Below, in pieces: positions 6,542 to 6,789 of a stretch of 6,789 bases of DNA. Below the pieces are notes generated by a model that was not told the origin of the DNA, searched no databases, and saw only the letters and a program-made list of their open reading frames with translations. Origin of the DNA: Bifidobacteriaceae bacterium (GTDB taxonomy: Bacteria > Actinomycetota > Actinomycetes > Actinomycetales > WQXJ01); assembly GCA_031272565.1 (NCBI GenBank), contig JAISTN010000119.1:1-6789 (forward strand), read 5' to 3'. Every line of letters starts with the position of its first letter. The stretch's first letter is position 1. A program made the translations under genes and the position numbers.

Positions 6542-6637
6542 AACTCTCTCCGCACGGCAGATAACGGCTCCTGGACTACCAGAAGTCTCTCCGCATGGGT
6601 CGGTTCCGTCCCGTCGGCAACCGGAAGTCTCTCCGCA
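6542..6637 (-). repeat. Repeat D array, three reverse units
   Basis: On the minus strand the same core appears at 6620-6637 (cggagagacttccggt), 6573-6595 (an exact 23-bp inverted match to 6251-6273) and 6542-6554 (a half unit, tgcggagagagtt). The complementary ctctccg positions 6546, 6587 and 6629 are again 41 and 42 bp apart. Their intervals do not match X or Y. The two oppositely oriented arrays meet around 6520-6541. Confidence 0.75.
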
Positions 6638-6666
6638 TGACGATGGCATGACCATGACAGGCCTGG

Positions 6667-6738
6667 CCGGGGACCTTCACGCCGATTCTGGTCAGTCTTG
6701 GGTCCGGTTTTGACCAGGATCGCTCTGAAGGTCCCCGG
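6667..6738. other. Long two-tier imperfect hairpin
   Basis: Outer arms ccggggaccttc (6667-6678) and gaaggtccccgg (6727-6738) are perfect 12-bp complements. Inner arms gattctggtca (6684-6694) and tgaccaggatc (6711-6721) pair over 11 bp with one G-T wobble, closing a 16-nt loop. A 5-by-5 internal loop lies between the tiers. It could be a bidirectional terminator, a structured RNA or a dispersed palindrome. I found no T-tract and no integron attC core triplets. Confidence 0.55.
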
Positions 6739-6765
6739 TGGTGCCGGGCTGGCCGGGACGGCGAA

Positions 6766-6789
6766 GCAACTGCGAGTTTTCGAGGACTT
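6766..6789 (+). repeat. Second left end of element E, cut by the window edge
   Basis: These 24 bases are identical to 5867-5890, including the g before the inverted end, and run off the window. It shows that the E end is a dispersed repeat and suggests another element or half-element begins here. Confidence 0.75.

Larger units (their letters stand above)
5385..6789. other. Repeat-dense intergenic region without a convincing gene
   Basis: About 1.4 kb in which no reading frame resembles a protein family or shows coding structure. The longest frames (plus strand 5811-6143, minus strand 6122-6655) consist largely of the repeats described separately. In the minus frame the same DNA motif is read in different frames at successive copies (KSLR, VSLS, QVSP), which argues against coding. 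Stretches such as 5624-5676 and 6063-6108 hold nothing I can name beyond weak similarity to the neighbouring C repeats. No tRNA, rRNA, promoter consensus or transposase is seen. Confidence 0.75.

Noticed and set aside
6122..6655. Minus-strand reading frame of 177 codons
   Set aside because: It is made mostly of the D repeats, whose 41-42 bp steps shift the frame between copies so the same DNA gives unrelated peptides; no protein family is recognisable.
6667..6738. Integron attC site
   Set aside because: The imperfect palindrome is of suitable length, but the conserved RYYYAAC and GTTRRRY core boxes are absent at its ends and no integrase or cassette gene is nearby.

Overview
The window looks like a piece of a high-G+C, probably actinobacterial, chromosome. 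It has two very different parts. Positions 3-5384 are one uninterrupted reading frame with strong GC-rich codon use. Positions 5385-6789 (about 1.4 kb) contain no convincing gene and are packed with short repeats. The species cannot be named from what is visible, and the actinobacterial call rests on base composition and the protein style.

Region 1 (3-5384) is the C-terminal 1793 codons of a giant modular protein, almost certainly secreted or surface-exposed. Its start lies upstream of the window. The visible order is: tail of a two-cysteine domain; Ig-like modules 1-3; cysteine domain A; Ig 4-5; cysteine domain B; Ig 6-7; cysteine domain C; Ig 8; cysteine domain D; Ig 9-12; then a C-terminal FG-GAP/VCBS-type region with five calcium-loop motifs spaced about 50 residues apart. 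The Ig-like modules carry a YQW(Y/L)RDG...I.GAT...Y....AD.G core. No sortase motif or C-terminal membrane anchor is present. An adhesin, matrix or cell-wall-associated role is an inference from the architecture; no catalytic domain is visible in this part.

Region 2 (5385-6789) is a repeat-dense intergenic stretch. From left to right it holds: a stem directly after the stop codon; two copies of a 29-nt GGGAC-GG-GTCCC repeat (A); two copies of a 33-nt GTGGCCAC-armed repeat (B); a degenerate array with a period of about 74 bp (C); a 195-bp element with 33-bp inverted ends (E) lying within the C array; and a phased array of a 19-nt motif at 41-42 bp intervals (D). The D array has seven units in one orientation facing three in the other. 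Next comes a long two-tier imperfect hairpin, and at the window edge another copy of the E end. The small reading frames here run through these repeats in changing frames and are not annotated as genes.

I see no defence system, mobile-element transposase, RNA gene or genuine CRISPR in the window. The features most worth following are the phased convergent D array, the inverted-end element E, and the undescribed-looking two-cysteine domain that punctuates the Ig-like modules of the large protein.
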